DNA from: Cunninghamella blakesleeana
Lineage: Eukaryota > Mucoromycota > Mucoromycetes > Mucorales > Cunninghamellaceae
Assembly: GCA_017871115.1 (NCBI GenBank)
Contig: JAFCIZ010000006.1
Coordinates: 1,178,001 to 1,242,000 of the forward strand
Length of the DNA: 64,000 bases
Reading direction: 5' to 3'
This document shows, piece by piece, positions 28,503 through 40,793 of the stretch (position 1 is the first letter of the stretch; the number at the start of each line of letters is the position of its first letter). The position numbers and the translations under genes are program-made. The notes under the pieces are model-generated. The model worked only from the letters and a program-made list of their open reading frames with translations. It did not search any database and had not been told where the DNA came from.

Positions 28503-29551
28503 TTGGATGAAATAGGACAACGATTAAAATCAATTAAACCATTATCTGGGCTTATTCAAGAATTAAGAGTGATTAAAAGTGATTATGAAATTGATATTAT
28601 GAAGAAATCTAGTTTGATTAGTTCAAAAGCATTTGTGGAAACTATGAAATGGACTCAACCTGGTAATACAGAAGCACAATTATGGGCAAAATTAGAATAC
28701 GAATGTAGAATGCGCGGATCCTCTATGTTAGCCTATGTTCCTGTAGTAGCTGGTGGTTCAAACGCTTTATCCATGCATTATGTCCGCAATGATATGGTTA
28801 TGAATGATGGAGATTTAGTCCTCGTGGATGGTGGTGGTGAATACAATGGCTATGCAAGTGATATCACTCGTACTTGGCCGATTAATGGTACTTTTACTGA
28901 CCCTCAAAAAGAATTATATCAAGTTGTACTTAATGTTAATAAAGAATGTATCAAGGTAATTTTTTTAATTGGTTTATTTTTTTAAAAAAGATTGGAGGCT
29001 ATAATAATTATATTAATATTAAAGAGATATTATGATTCACTAATATATAAATATATTTATATATATTATAGTTATGTACTGAAGCAACTAATTTAAGTTT
29101 AAATGGCATTCATAATGAATCAGTAAAAATAATGAAACAAGAATTACAAAAGATTGGATTTTCTACAAACACTTGGGTAAAAAAAAAAAAATAGAAAAAG
29201 AAAAAAGAAAAAAATCAAGTGATTAATGTATATATGCTCCTTTAATCTTATATATCAATTTAGGAATTGGAAAGAGTATTATATCCTCATCATGTTGGTC
29301 ACTATTTAGGATTGGACGTTCATGATGTCACTGACATTTCAAGATCACGTAAATTACAAAAGAACATGGTTGTCACAATTGAACCTGGACTTTATATTCC
29401 TTATGATGATCGCTACCCTCAAAAATATCAAGGTATTGGCATCCGTATCGAAGATAATGTGGTTATCGGTACTTCAGATCCTTATGTATTAACAGCAAAT
29501 ACTCCAAAAGAAGTTATAGATATTGAATTTTGTTGTGCTAATAAAAGTTAA
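27158..29551 (+). CDS. ICP55: Mitochondrial Xaa-Pro aminopeptidase (ICP55 / XPNPEP3)
   Basis: An M24B metallopeptidase that trims one residue from mitochondrial proteins after presequence removal. Eight exons join in phase: 27158-27191, 27374-27559, 27659-27856, 28010-28137, 28267-28396, 28516-28955, 29072-29176, 29264-29551, giving 502 aa (yeast Icp55 511). The aminopeptidase P N-terminal domain includes FPFHQNTDFWYLTGF-type sequence (YPFHQNTDFWYLTGFNEPDA). The five metal ligands are visible: two Asp in DGGGEYNGYASDITRTW, His in HHVGHYLGLDVHD, Glu in TIEPGLYIP and Glu in GIGIRIEDN. The N-terminal ~75 residues are basic and Gln/Ser-rich with no acid cluster, fitting a mitochondrial presequence. 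The 34-nt first exon is inferred from phase, donor and an ATG in good position; it is less certain than the rest. Several introns end in long (TA)n runs. Confidence 0.92.
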
Positions 29552-29904
29552 TTGAAAGGTGATCAAATTTTTATTACTATTAATATAGATTTATAAACCC
29601 TATCCTCCATTACATCCTTTCTTTTATATTTTATTTCCCTATATATCTCTTATATCTCTTTGTATATATACTAAATTAAAAAATAAAATAACTTTTATTA
29701 TTATTATCACTATTATTACTTTTTTTTTAAATATATATATTTATATATATATATATATATATTTAAATTCTAAAAATATAAAACAAATATAATATACGTA
29801 TCAAATACAATGATCCGATTTTTATGCAATATTAAAAAGATGTTTAAAAATAATACAATTTATCCCTATAAGTATATAAAAAAAATAGAATTTAAAAATT
29901 AGGA
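29552..29904. other. Intergenic region between convergent ICP55 and DUS3
   Basis: 353 bp of AT-rich 3'-flanking DNA with (TA)n runs at about 29730-29762. No gene. Confidence 0.5.
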
Positions 29905-30477
29905 TTACATAAAATAATAAACACATTCAATTTTATATACCGTGTTATTTTTGATACATACTTCAAAGGAATTGGCTTTATGTTTAGGAACGAAATCGAA
30001 ATCTTCAGGAGCAGGACCAAGAAGCATTTCGCTATGTAAATATAAGAAAATTAAAATACACATTAGTGATTAATGCCATATATACTTTTATATAAATATA
30101 TAGCTATAATGATAGAATAATAGATATTTACGTTATTTTCACCCAATCAGATGCTCGAGGACTTGCCATAAGAGTTTCTAAATCATCACGTCCAAAGAAT
30201 GGTGGTGCTCTTTCGTTAATTTTCTGAGGATAAACTTCCAAAACACCAATAGGAATATATCTATAATAATAATAATAATAATAACATTCATCAGTAAAAA
30301 AAATTATGACCACCTTTATACTATAATTCTTTTATTATTATTATTATTATTATTATTTTGATGATGATTATCACTACCTGTATAAAAATGATTGCCATTC
30401 ACATAAGAATCTTCTAGTTGTATTAACACCCTATACGTTATAAATATTAGGAACAAAAAAAATAAAAATTTTATTTA

Positions 30478-30517
<40 letters not shown>

Positions 30518-30756
30518 TTATTTATTAACTCTATATAATGCATTACCTGACTATCAGTACCCCAATGCTCTAAACCATAATCACAGAACCGTTTTAACAT
30601 TTCAAAGCGTTCTTTTGAGGATATATCCCAGTGACGCTGTGTTTTAATTTCTTCAAATATCCAAGGTTTAATCAAAGCACCTCTTTATAATAAAATAAAA
30701 ATAAAAATCATATATATATATTAATATTAATATTATAAATATATAATATATTCGCA

Positions 30757-30790
<34 letters not shown>

Positions 30791-33672
30791 TTAGTTACTA
30801 TTATTATTATCATTATCATTTACCTTCCAATCATAATACCATCAACACCAGTTTCTTCTTTATGTCGATTATAATCTTCAAAACTAATAACATCACCATT
30901 GCCAAAAAGTTTCATATTTTTAGTTTGTTTCTTGATATAATTAATATAATCCCAATCAGCTAACTTTGTATAACGTTGTGTACGAGAGCGCCCATGAATC
31001 TATTATTAAAAAATTGATATATATATATATATGATTATCTTGCTGGCAAAAAAGAAAAAGAAATATTTTGATAAACTATTTTTCACTTACAGTTCCCAAT
31101 GGTATATCCTATATTGTAAAATAATTAAATAAAATAAAATAAATAGTTAGATACATAGACTAAACAAGTACATAAAATATAAAATATATAAAACAGTAAT
31201 ATAATTTACCAAACTTTCAAATCGTGGAATTAATTTATCAGCTGTTGGTACACCTTCTTTGACACCCATTCTAAATTTAACAGTAACAGGAATATCCATA
31301 ACACGTTGCATTCCTCTAAGCATTTTTGTTAATTTTCCTTTTTGATCAATTAAAGCAGAACCACCACCCTAATCAATAAAATTAAAACAATAATTTTATA
31401 TGTATATGTATATTATAAATTACTATCAATTTTAAGTATGGTTATAGCTATGTTTATAATTATATATATAAAGGGAAAATGTACAACTTACAGAATTAAA
31501 CACAAGATCAATAGGACAGCCCATATTTAAATCAACAAAATCGACATCTATTTCATTATTAATAACTTCGCAGGCTTTAACGACTTGCTCAATTTTAGAT
31601 CCACAAATCTATTTATATTACAAAAAAATAATATATATAAATATATTAATTCCTCTATTAATTAAACTATGTGTTCATTTGTTTATTTTTATTTATTTTT
31701 TATATAAAAAAGTACTTACTTGAATACCAAAAATATCTTCAGAAACATGTCTTTTTGTTAAAGCCCATTCTGATTGTTGTCCTTGAAGTAAATTAGCGGC
31801 TAAAGCCATTTCACCACATGTAATATCGACACCATACTCTTTACAAATACGTCTAAAAGGAAGATTTCCGACCTATTTGAAAATAAAACATATACGTATA
31901 TAAATATATTAATGGTTTATAGTAACATATAAACGATTTTATGTTGTATATAAATATATATTTATATAATGTAGATAAATTATTTACAGTTGTCAAAGGT
32001 GCCAAATATGTTTTGTTACTAAAATCAATAATCTATATGTTTAAAAATAAAAATAGTTAAATATATAAATTTAAAAAATAAAATAATACATTTTTTATCA
32101 TATATATGCTTTATATATAAACCTACTTTTTTGTATTTAAGATCAATAGGTCCAATAGGCTTTTCAGTTTCTGTTGATGGTAACGATGCTGAGGAAGAAG
32201 GTACATTCATATCAATATTTGGAAGATCAGCATCAATGGGTACTTTTATTTCATTACATTTATCATCATCCAATTTTTCTTTCTTTGTTGAATAATATTC
32301 TTCAAAATCTAATGCTGATAATCCCTCTTGTTTACGTTTACGATTCTCAACTTTCATATCTTCCATTGCTTTGTTTTCTGCTGTGACTTCTTTCATAAAT
32401 TCAGTAGATTTAGGAAATTGATACTAATGAATAAGATAAGAAGAAAAAGGATCATTACAATTTATTTACAAACACTTGACTATATATATTCATTATTTAA
32501 TTTATAATATGCATATCAACCTTACATTTCTTTTAGCTAATAGTTTTTGACTTTCTGCAGAAATACCATTTGTGGTATAAACAGGATTCTTTTCTACCAA
32601 CTATTTATTAAAATCATTTTAAAGAAGAAAAGAAAATAGTATTAGCACTCTTTATTAATTTTATTTATAAATTTATATAATTTAGTTACCTCTTTATTAA
32701 TGATTAATTTATTATTTTCGTCCAAATGAGCCTTGAGGAATCTACATTTATAACCACGTTGACATCTATATAACACAAATATATATATATATATACCATA
32801 TTAATACCTGCTTTATATTCATGTTTATTTGCTGCTATTAAAAATAATAATAACGTACTGTCCAAATACTTCAAACTGAACACAACGATCACCAAGATCT
32901 TCAGGTTTAATTTTTAAATAAGCTTCCAAATCATGACTAAATCGACACCTATAAGTGATAAATATTATTATTATTATTATTAGACAAAGCAAAAAATAAA
33001 AAAAGATAGATAATAACACATCTAAACCAATTTATTTCTTTTATTATTACCCTTCACCAAAGGAACATTTATCACCACGAGCAATTGCAGCACATAACTA
33101 TTAATGAAATAACAGAAGTTAATATATATTTACTTTTGTGTATGTACCTTTATACATATTTCATTTGCTTTTAGTGCTTACTTTGATTTCGTCTTCAATA
33201 CGTTTTTTTCCTCGTTGTCCACGATTAGCCCCACGTTCATTTTTATTAAACTTTTTTTTATCGTCTTTACCCTGAAAATAAATACATACAAATATATATA
33301 TATAAGGATTTAAATAAAGGTCGGCTTAATAATTATTGACATTGTATCTTTATTAATATTACTATTATATTATTTATCTATCTTACATTATTAAATTTTC
33401 CTCCTTCAGCATCGTCATCACCAAAAACACTAAATGTTTCTTGTCCTGTTTCTTTATCGTCTTCAAACCATCGCTCTTTTCGAAATCTAATAATAAAAAA
33501 ATAATAAAAAGTGTGTTGCATAAATATAGGATTTAATTGGTTTTATGGCCAGAAAACATTATTTTTTTTATTATATTATTCCTTAAATAAATATATATCT
33601 ATTTCTTTTTTTTTAACCATACTCTCTTTTGATAGGAGCTTGCCCTGGTTTCTTTTCGTAATCTATAGGCAT
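29905..33672 (-). CDS. DUS3: tRNA-dihydrouridine(47) synthase (DUS3)
   Basis: A flavin enzyme that reduces uridine 47 in the tRNA variable loop. Eighteen exons on minus join in phase: 33672-33623, 33486-33387, 33271-33182, 33097-33051, 32948-32859, 32765-32690, 32600-32526, 32423-32127, 32032-31988, 31872-31720, 31608-31492, 31368-31210, 31108-31091, 30999-30824, 30682-30547, 30430-30378, 30260-30132, 30031-29905, giving 645 aa (yeast 668). Two CCCH zinc fingers lie at about residues 82-165 (for example CSFGEGCRFSHD and CQRGYKCRF), the DUS3 hallmark. The FMN barrel follows, with [26 protein letters not shown] with the catalytic Cys372, [15 protein letters not shown] and GNGDVIS. Exon 13 is a microexon of only 18 nt (DIPLGT). 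The last ~15 codons after KHKANSFE are uncertain, since a possible donor lies there. Confidence 0.94.
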
Positions 33673-35058
33673 AATAAGTTATTTTTATTATTATTATTAT
33701 TTTTTAAAAAAAAAAAAGGAATAAGAATGAGAAAGAAAATTGAAGGTTAAAAAAAATTAAAAAAATGAAGAGCGGAAAATGAAAATGTGGCTTGACCATT
33801 ACTTTTTTTTTTTCCTTGATATATCTCTTTTTTAATTAGTTAATTCACACTTATATTCTTGACTTATTTTATTTACAATTATATTAAATTTATATAGATC
33901 TAAATCATTAATTAAATAAATTTATTTATTTGTAATATTTTTAAATATCCACATATATTTTATAAGCTTATTTTTCTTTTTTTTAAATATATATATGTAA
34001 AACATAAATGCATCATAATGTTTAATTGTTTGACCACAATTTGGCATATTAAAATTGTATGGCATGAATTAAAAAGTTAAATTTTTCAAACTCCCTTTTT
34101 TTCTTTAGACAATTTCATTCTATATACTAGAATAATATGATGAACGCTTCTCCGACCATAAACGATCAATCTCATCCAATAAAAGAATTACGAATAATAG
34201 TGTCATTTTTATCGAGATCCTGTCTTTTTAAAAATACATTATGTAATTTTTTTATTGGGAGGTCTGAAGAAATAGCATTGGGTCATTCAACCATCCTTTC
34301 AATGCTATATGTTTTAAGCGATCTGATTCTTTTTTTTTTACATAATGAAAATGAAAAATACAAAATAAAGGGCAATAAATAAATCACGATATTTTATTGG
34401 ATGATCATTTTTAACTAACAATGACATGGCATTTAAAATTGACTTTTTATAATTCTTGATTGGTGGAATTTTCTTTGTTACATCAGAAAAAAAAAAGATA
34501 TATATTTTTTTCGTTATCTTTACTAAATTTATACAAAAGATGAGTTTCTATCGATTTTTTTTTTTTTAAAACATCAATCAAAAATTTAGTTTCTCCGGAA
34601 TATAGAAATATATATAAAAATATATTATTATTAATAAATTGTAAGTGGAGTTAAGAATTAATCTGATTTTATTTTTATATACTTTTTTTTTTAGAAAAAT
34701 AAAAAAAACAAGGCAACTTTTACCGTAAAGGGTAAGAAATGACAAGAAAAGGCAAAGAGAAAAAAAAAAAGTTTAATGATGCACAAAAAAAAAAATAGTG
34801 GAATAAAAAAATGAATAATACAAAAAAAGAAGAAAAGAACAAAAATATAATAAAACATACAAATATATAAAAATGTGGGGGACATAAAAATAATAATAAT
34901 AATAGTAATAATTATAATATATAAGATAGGTTGTATATAGTACTTATTGGTTAAAAAAATGTATATATATATATATATATATATAATAAAAGGCATAAAA
35001 CAGGAATAAAGAAAGATAAAAAAAATAAAATAAAAAAAAATACGTACGGAGATATATA
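33673..35058. other. Intergenic region, DUS3 upstream side
   Basis: About 1.4 kb of AT-rich DNA. A purine-rich tract (33705-33785) adjoins the DUS3 start. The open stretches at 34137-34382 and 34691-34996 are low complexity and unsupported. A (TA)n run lies at 34962-34984. Confidence 0.5.
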
Positions 35059-37218
35059 TTATGAACTAGTAGTTGAGTCTAGTGATGTAGAGGTAGAAGT
35101 AGGTGATGTTGTAACCGTTGTTTTATTCAGTGAACCTATATAATTTTTTATTTTTTTTTTCAAAAAGAATATATATAAATACGAATGTATGTACGTGTTA
35201 TCATGCACGAATAAACAAAAGATAATCTCTATCTGTCATTTATAAATATCCTATTTTTATTTATTTATTGTTATTATCATTACCATTTCTCTTTGATAAA
35301 TTATCTTTTTGTTCTTGTTCAACTTGTTTACGAGCCAGTTTAGCATAATCTATATTATATATAAAAAGAAAACATATTAAAAGCATTAGATCATCAAAAA
35401 GAAATATATAGATAGATATCATTATGTTTGACCATGTATATATATAATATACATACGTAAACCACATGCGTTACAAAGGGTTCTTGCACCATCAGGACCG
35501 CGTCTCCATTCAGGTGTTTCAGAAATATTACAAGAATGGCATCTACCTTGAAACACAGAACGTCGCTAATAAGATAAACAAAATAAAAAAAAAGAAAAAG
35601 TAAATAAATAAATAAATAAATTTATACTTTTTTATACTTTATCAATATTATTATTTTACCCCACGTTTCTTGTGCCTAATCGTATGGAAAGAGCCTTCAT
35701 TATTTCCAGATTTATTTAAATCATGATTACTTGGATCCTGTGATTCACAATAAAAAATAAAAATAAAAAAAAGAAGAGAGAAAAAGTTTTGTGTTATATA
35801 AGGTTAGCATAGTATAAATGAAAAAATATTATTATTTTTTTAAGAAAAAAAAAAAGGTTGGAAATTAGTCATACCTAAATAAATAAAAAAATATATATAT
35901 ATAATTTTTAGTCATTATATAAAAAGAGAAAATTGATAACATAATCATCATTTTATTTTTTCATAATTAAATAAAATAATAATATTAATGATCGATTGAT
36001 TACCTGGTGATAATCTTGATGACCATTTAATTTAGCAATTTCAGCTGCCATTTGATATTTTCTCAAACGTAATAATCCATTTAATACTTCATTTGCTTTC
36101 CCAACCATCCCGTCTAACCAAGGGCCCATTTTTTTAGAATCACTAAAATAATCTTGATCAAGTAATAAATACTTTTGTTGAGCCATTGTATTACTTAGAT
36201 AATGGCAATGTCGAATTACCTATTTTTATTAAAAAATAAAAATAAAAACAAAGTTTTTTGTGTTAGAGTTTATTTTAATTATCTAATCCTTTTTTTTCTT
36301 TTCCCTTTTCCCTTTTTCTTTTTTTTTTTATTATATAATATTAAATTTACGTACATCGTCAATATCACTATCTATTTTTGATGCTTGGTCGGAAGATCTT
36401 CTTCTATCTATTGTATGCTGCTGTTGATGATGATTATGTATAGATGCTGATGATAATGAAGAAGAAGGAGAAGGAGATGAATGGGAAATAGGTAAAGGTA
36501 GAGATGAAGATGAAGATGGTAATTGAAATAATGAATTGGATTGTAAATGAATAGAAGGAGGGGAAGTTGTAGTAGTAGGTTTTATAAAAGAGGTTAATGA
36601 TGATGATGATGATAATGATGATGACGATGAAAATCGGTAATCGTTTTGTTGCTGAGAGTGAATTGATTGCTCATTGAAGTCTGCATTATTATTGGATGGC
36701 CAATGAGTAGTTAAAGTTTTGCTATGATTACTATGATTCATTTTTGCTGATATTGTTGGTGATACGGAAGATGAAATGGTTGGTGCTGATGTTGATAAAG
36801 GGAGAAAAGTGGAAGAAGATGGCGATGATGAAGTAGAAGAAGGAATAATATCTTTATTATTATTGTTGTTATTATTTTGAGTTGGTGATAAATAATTATC
36901 TATACTTGAAATAGGTGGTAATATTAATCGTTCATTCTCTTTTTGACTTATATTCCTAATATATTAAAAAAGAAATAGAAATAGAAATAGCTATATAAAT
37001 TAATAAAAAAAGTCTTATTATTTCATTGTTATATTTTTTTTTCTTAAAAATCAATTCTAGCCTTTTTTATTATTTTCATTATTTAAATAGTAATAAAAAA
37101 AACGCCATATTTTTTTTTTCTTTATTAACTGTTGTGTTTCCTCCTCTTTTCCACTTTTCAACTATTCCATATGTAAATCAATCTATCTGCATGTTTAGTT
37201 TTACCATGTTGGAGTCAT
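35059..37218 (-). CDS. GATA-type zinc-finger transcription factor (NsdD-like)
   Basis: A probable developmental regulator. Exons on minus: 37218-37205 (14 nt, tentative), 36955-36355, 36219-36004, 35737-35660, 35565-35457, 35349-35284, 35135-35059, in phase, 386 aa. A single GATA finger has the C-X2-C-X18-C-X2-C spacing (Cys312, Cys315, Cys334, Cys337). Its sequence [20 protein letters not shown] followed by LHYAKLARK is characteristic of the NsdD group rather than of AreA or white-collar factors. An upstream helical segment ([14 protein letters not shown]... to [15 protein letters not shown]) is conserved-looking and may be a second functional region. The N-terminal 200 residues are Ser/Asn/Pro-rich and start with an LPPIS motif. 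The first exon was chosen because it alone supplies ATG, phase and a GT donor within 250 bp; other starts are possible. Confidence 0.85.
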
Positions 37219-37847
37219 AAAGAATGATATATATATATATATATATATATATGAAAAAAAGAGTATGTTATTCAAAGAATAATGGTGAGTTAGAATATAT
37301 AGCTATCTAATAGTTGACTATATAAAGTAAAACTAAGAATATTTGAGAAAAAAAAAAAAAGAAAGAGAGAAAAGAAAGAGAAAGAAAGAAATAAAAAAAA
37401 TGAAAGAGTAACTTTAAAATAAAATAGGGACATCCGAATTAGGAATTTCAAACCTTCAACAGTAAAAAACACCGATTTCTCTCATCTACTCTCTCTCCCC
37501 CCTTTTTTTTTATATTTCATTTTTGATTGTCCTTTTTTGGTGTATCAATTCTAATCAACTTAATAAAAAAAAATACTCACACAAATAATCAACTTTCCCC
37601 CACATTATCAATATACTTTTTTATTTTTTCCAGTTTTTCATCTTTTGATATATATCATTTTCATATCTTTCCTTTTCTCTCTCTTTTTCCTGTACCGTAT
37701 CACATGTAAACTTTAAGACTTTATTATTATGAGTATATCTAATATCGATATATTACACAGCCACGTGGTGAAAAAAAATAAAAGTACCAAGTTATTTTAT
37801 ATAAACCTTTATTATATGAAATAAATATCCTATATACATAATTATGA

Positions 37848-37884
<37 letters not shown>

Positions 37885-37939
37885 TATAATAATATAATAT
37901 AATATAATAAATAATAATAATAGAATAGAATAAAATATA
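37219..37939. other. Intergenic region between NsdD-like and SGF73 genes
   Basis: Upstream DNA of the GATA-factor gene, AT-rich. It carries a (TA)n run at 37228-37251, a purine-rich tract at 37345-37400 and an (ATA)n tract at about 37850-37885. No gene recognised. Confidence 0.5.
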
Positions 37940-40423
37940 TTATCGAATAGAATAAGTACTTGCTATTGATGTGGCCGGACTTGTAGGTGACATGCCATCC
38001 ATATATATTCCTGAATAATTCATATTTGTTGGGGATAACAACGTCGATGATTGTTGTCGATGAAGAGAGGAGGAGGAGGCTGATGTCGGAAATGTTGATG
38101 AATAAGGGGTAGTTGGTTTATTATTATAAATAGCATTATTAATAGACGTATTATCTTGAGTAGATGATGATAATGTGGATGCGGATGTAGATGGTTCTTT
38201 TTCTTTAGGTGTAATGGCTTCTAATAAAATATCTCTTAAACGAAAACATTGCCTTTTTCGTTTTACATAAAAATTGGGTTTTTGTGCTAATGGTGTTGGA
38301 TGATTTGATCTTAGAGCTTGCATAATATTTTCTACTTCTTCATCTGAATCAAAATAATCTTCATTATTATTTAAATTATGATTATTATTTGTATTAGCAT
38401 TATTCGTATTGCTGTTATTATTATTGGCTGTTGATGTTGTATTAGATGCGGTAGATGTGGTAGATGTACTAGATGCTATATTACTAGATGATTGTGCATT
38501 ATTTCCATTCGCTCCCGATATATTGTTATTAGAAGTCGAAGGTGTGGTATTGGATGATGACGATGATGATGACTTTTTTAATTTGACATTTTTATTGTTC
38601 CCGGTTCCTGATGCTCCAGCTAAAAATAAAATAAAAATAAATAAATAAATAATTATAATAATATAATAAGCATATGTCAGATATAAATTGATTAAGAAAA
38701 AAAATAAATTAAGATTTATTTTTAAAAAAAAAAAAGATGTGACTCAAATTGTAACAAACGTTTACATTGTGGTCGACCAATCGCTTTCTTTTGATATGCC
38801 GCTAGTAAAACATCATAAGGTTGAGATCTTCCAGCCACAGCTCTTTTAGCTCCCATTGAATGACTCTTACATGTCAATGATCGTGTACATGGTGTTCCAT
38901 TGGGTATTTGAATAACGCCACACTGTTTGTCTAAATCCAATGGTGCTAAAAAAAAAATAAAAAAAAAAATAAAGATAAAGGTATAAAATTAATCTTTTTT
39001 TCTTCCATCTTTTCTTTATTCATCTTTTTTAACTTATCAATTTTTTTTTTCTTTATTACCTTTTTGTTTTGCACTTTTTGATTTTGACTTTTCCTTTTTA
39101 GTTTTCTTTTTACTATCCATTTTTTCAAGCGCATTACTACTATTATTTTCATTATTTGTAGTAGTAGTAGTAGCAGACGCATTGCTATTACTTGTGTTAT
39201 TAGGTAGTGGGCGTTTAGTATTTATAGAATTAGTGGTATCTTCAGTTGTTGTAGTTGATGATGAGGTTGGATTATTCGAATTTGTAGTAGTAGTAGGATC
39301 ATTATTTGTCGAAGCATTATTCCCTTTTACTAATTTCTTTTTCTTTTTGATTGTAGCTGAATCTTTATTATCTTTATCTTTTTGTTTAGTTGTTCCCATA
39401 TGATCATCTTCGTCGTCATCATCTTCATCGTTATCAGAAAAAAACGTTTGTGCTGCGATTCTCTTTTTCGTATTATTACTGCTATTATCTTTACTTCCAT
39501 TTTTCTTGACCTCTTTTTCATTTTTATTTCCACATTTTTCTATAAATGTATATACCAAGAGAAATATTATGGATAGAATAATTATAAATCGTGTTAGATA
39601 AATATATACATACATATGCTGTTATCTTTTGAATTTACCTAAATGTTCTTTAAAACTACTTGGCAAGATTGGTCTTTTACAATGATTACAATTGACAACT
39701 ACAATATCATCTTCCATTGGCATATTTCCATAAGTTTTCATATCACGATAATTTAATTTCGTAGCTGCTATTTCATTTTCAGATACGTGATCATCACCTA
39801 TTAAGCATTAAAGATGAATAGATAAAATAGATAAAAAATAAGTACATTTAATAATGTGTGTATGAATGGGTGAGTGATGTATGATACATATATTTTACCA
39901 TCTAAAATATCATTAGCTGTAGTTAATACGTCTTTCATTTTATTCCAACTTGACCCATTCATTTCTTGCAGACGATCTTGATAAGCCGTTTGTTGTTGTT
40001 TTAATAATGGATTATCAGGCTTTAATGATAGTTTATTCCAACTTGAATTGTCTTGAAAAACTGATAATACACCAGGCGTTGCTATATGTTTTGTCCAATT
40101 ATTTTTATTACTATTACTATTGTTGTTATTATTATCCTTTGAATCATCAACACCTAAGAGTGGTTTTGATAAATTTGTAATATCTACAAGAAAAAGAAAG
40201 TATATAGAGTGTGTGAGTGTGTGTAAAATAATAATAAAGTGAATAAATGATTATTGTTGAATATAGTTATTGACTATATTTCTATTATTAATTCATACCG
40301 GTTTGTAAACGTTCAATTTTAGCTGTTTTTTGATTTATTATTGCTTGTTGTTCATCGGTTAAAGAAGATTCTATAGATAATAATAATATTCATATATTAG
40401 ATGAGAGAAATATTATAAGTAAA

Positions 40424-40459
<36 letters not shown>

Positions 40460-40576
40460 TATTTATGTTCATACTTATAACAATTTAAAAATAATACCAA
40501 CATAAATAATAAAATAAAAAAACTATTTAAAAAATAATATTATACCTTGCTTTTTTAAAGAACCATTCCCTGACAT
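37940..40576 (-). CDS. SGF73: SAGA complex subunit SGF73 / ataxin-7-like
   Basis: Anchors the histone H2B deubiquitinase module to the SAGA coactivator. Seven exons on minus (40576-40546, 40370-40299, 40183-39899, 39797-39639, 39539-39060, 38945-38766, 38619-37940) join in phase to 628 aa (yeast Sgf73 657). An N-terminal C2HC zinc finger is split across an intron: [20 protein letters not shown]. The SCA7 domain occupies exon 6 (residues ~343-402), with [20 protein letters not shown] followed by [19 protein letters not shown]. An early segment ([25 protein letters not shown]) corresponds to the region that docks the module. Between the zinc finger and SCA7 lies an acidic, then Lys- and Asn/Thr-rich linker; the C-terminus is Ser/Asn-rich with a [16 protein letters not shown] segment. 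The sulfite oxidase gene ends 217 bp upstream on the same strand. Confidence 0.94.
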
Positions 40577-40793
40577 TATCTTTTTTAATAAAAAATATAA
40601 AGTAAAAGAGAAAGAAGCTAAGAAAAAAATAATGGGATTGGAGAGAAAAAAAATAAAAGCGGATTCAATGTCCGACTGCTTTCCTTTTCTTTGAACACGT
40701 AAAAAAAAATTTATTAGGATTAAAAAGGGGATATATAACTAAAAAACAACAATTTGAGACTAAAATATAAAATAATAGTAATAATAAATGGTA

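Noticed and set aside
33673..35058. Additional small genes in 34137-34382 and 34691-34996
   Set aside because: Low complexity or (TA)n-derived translations with no conserved sequence.
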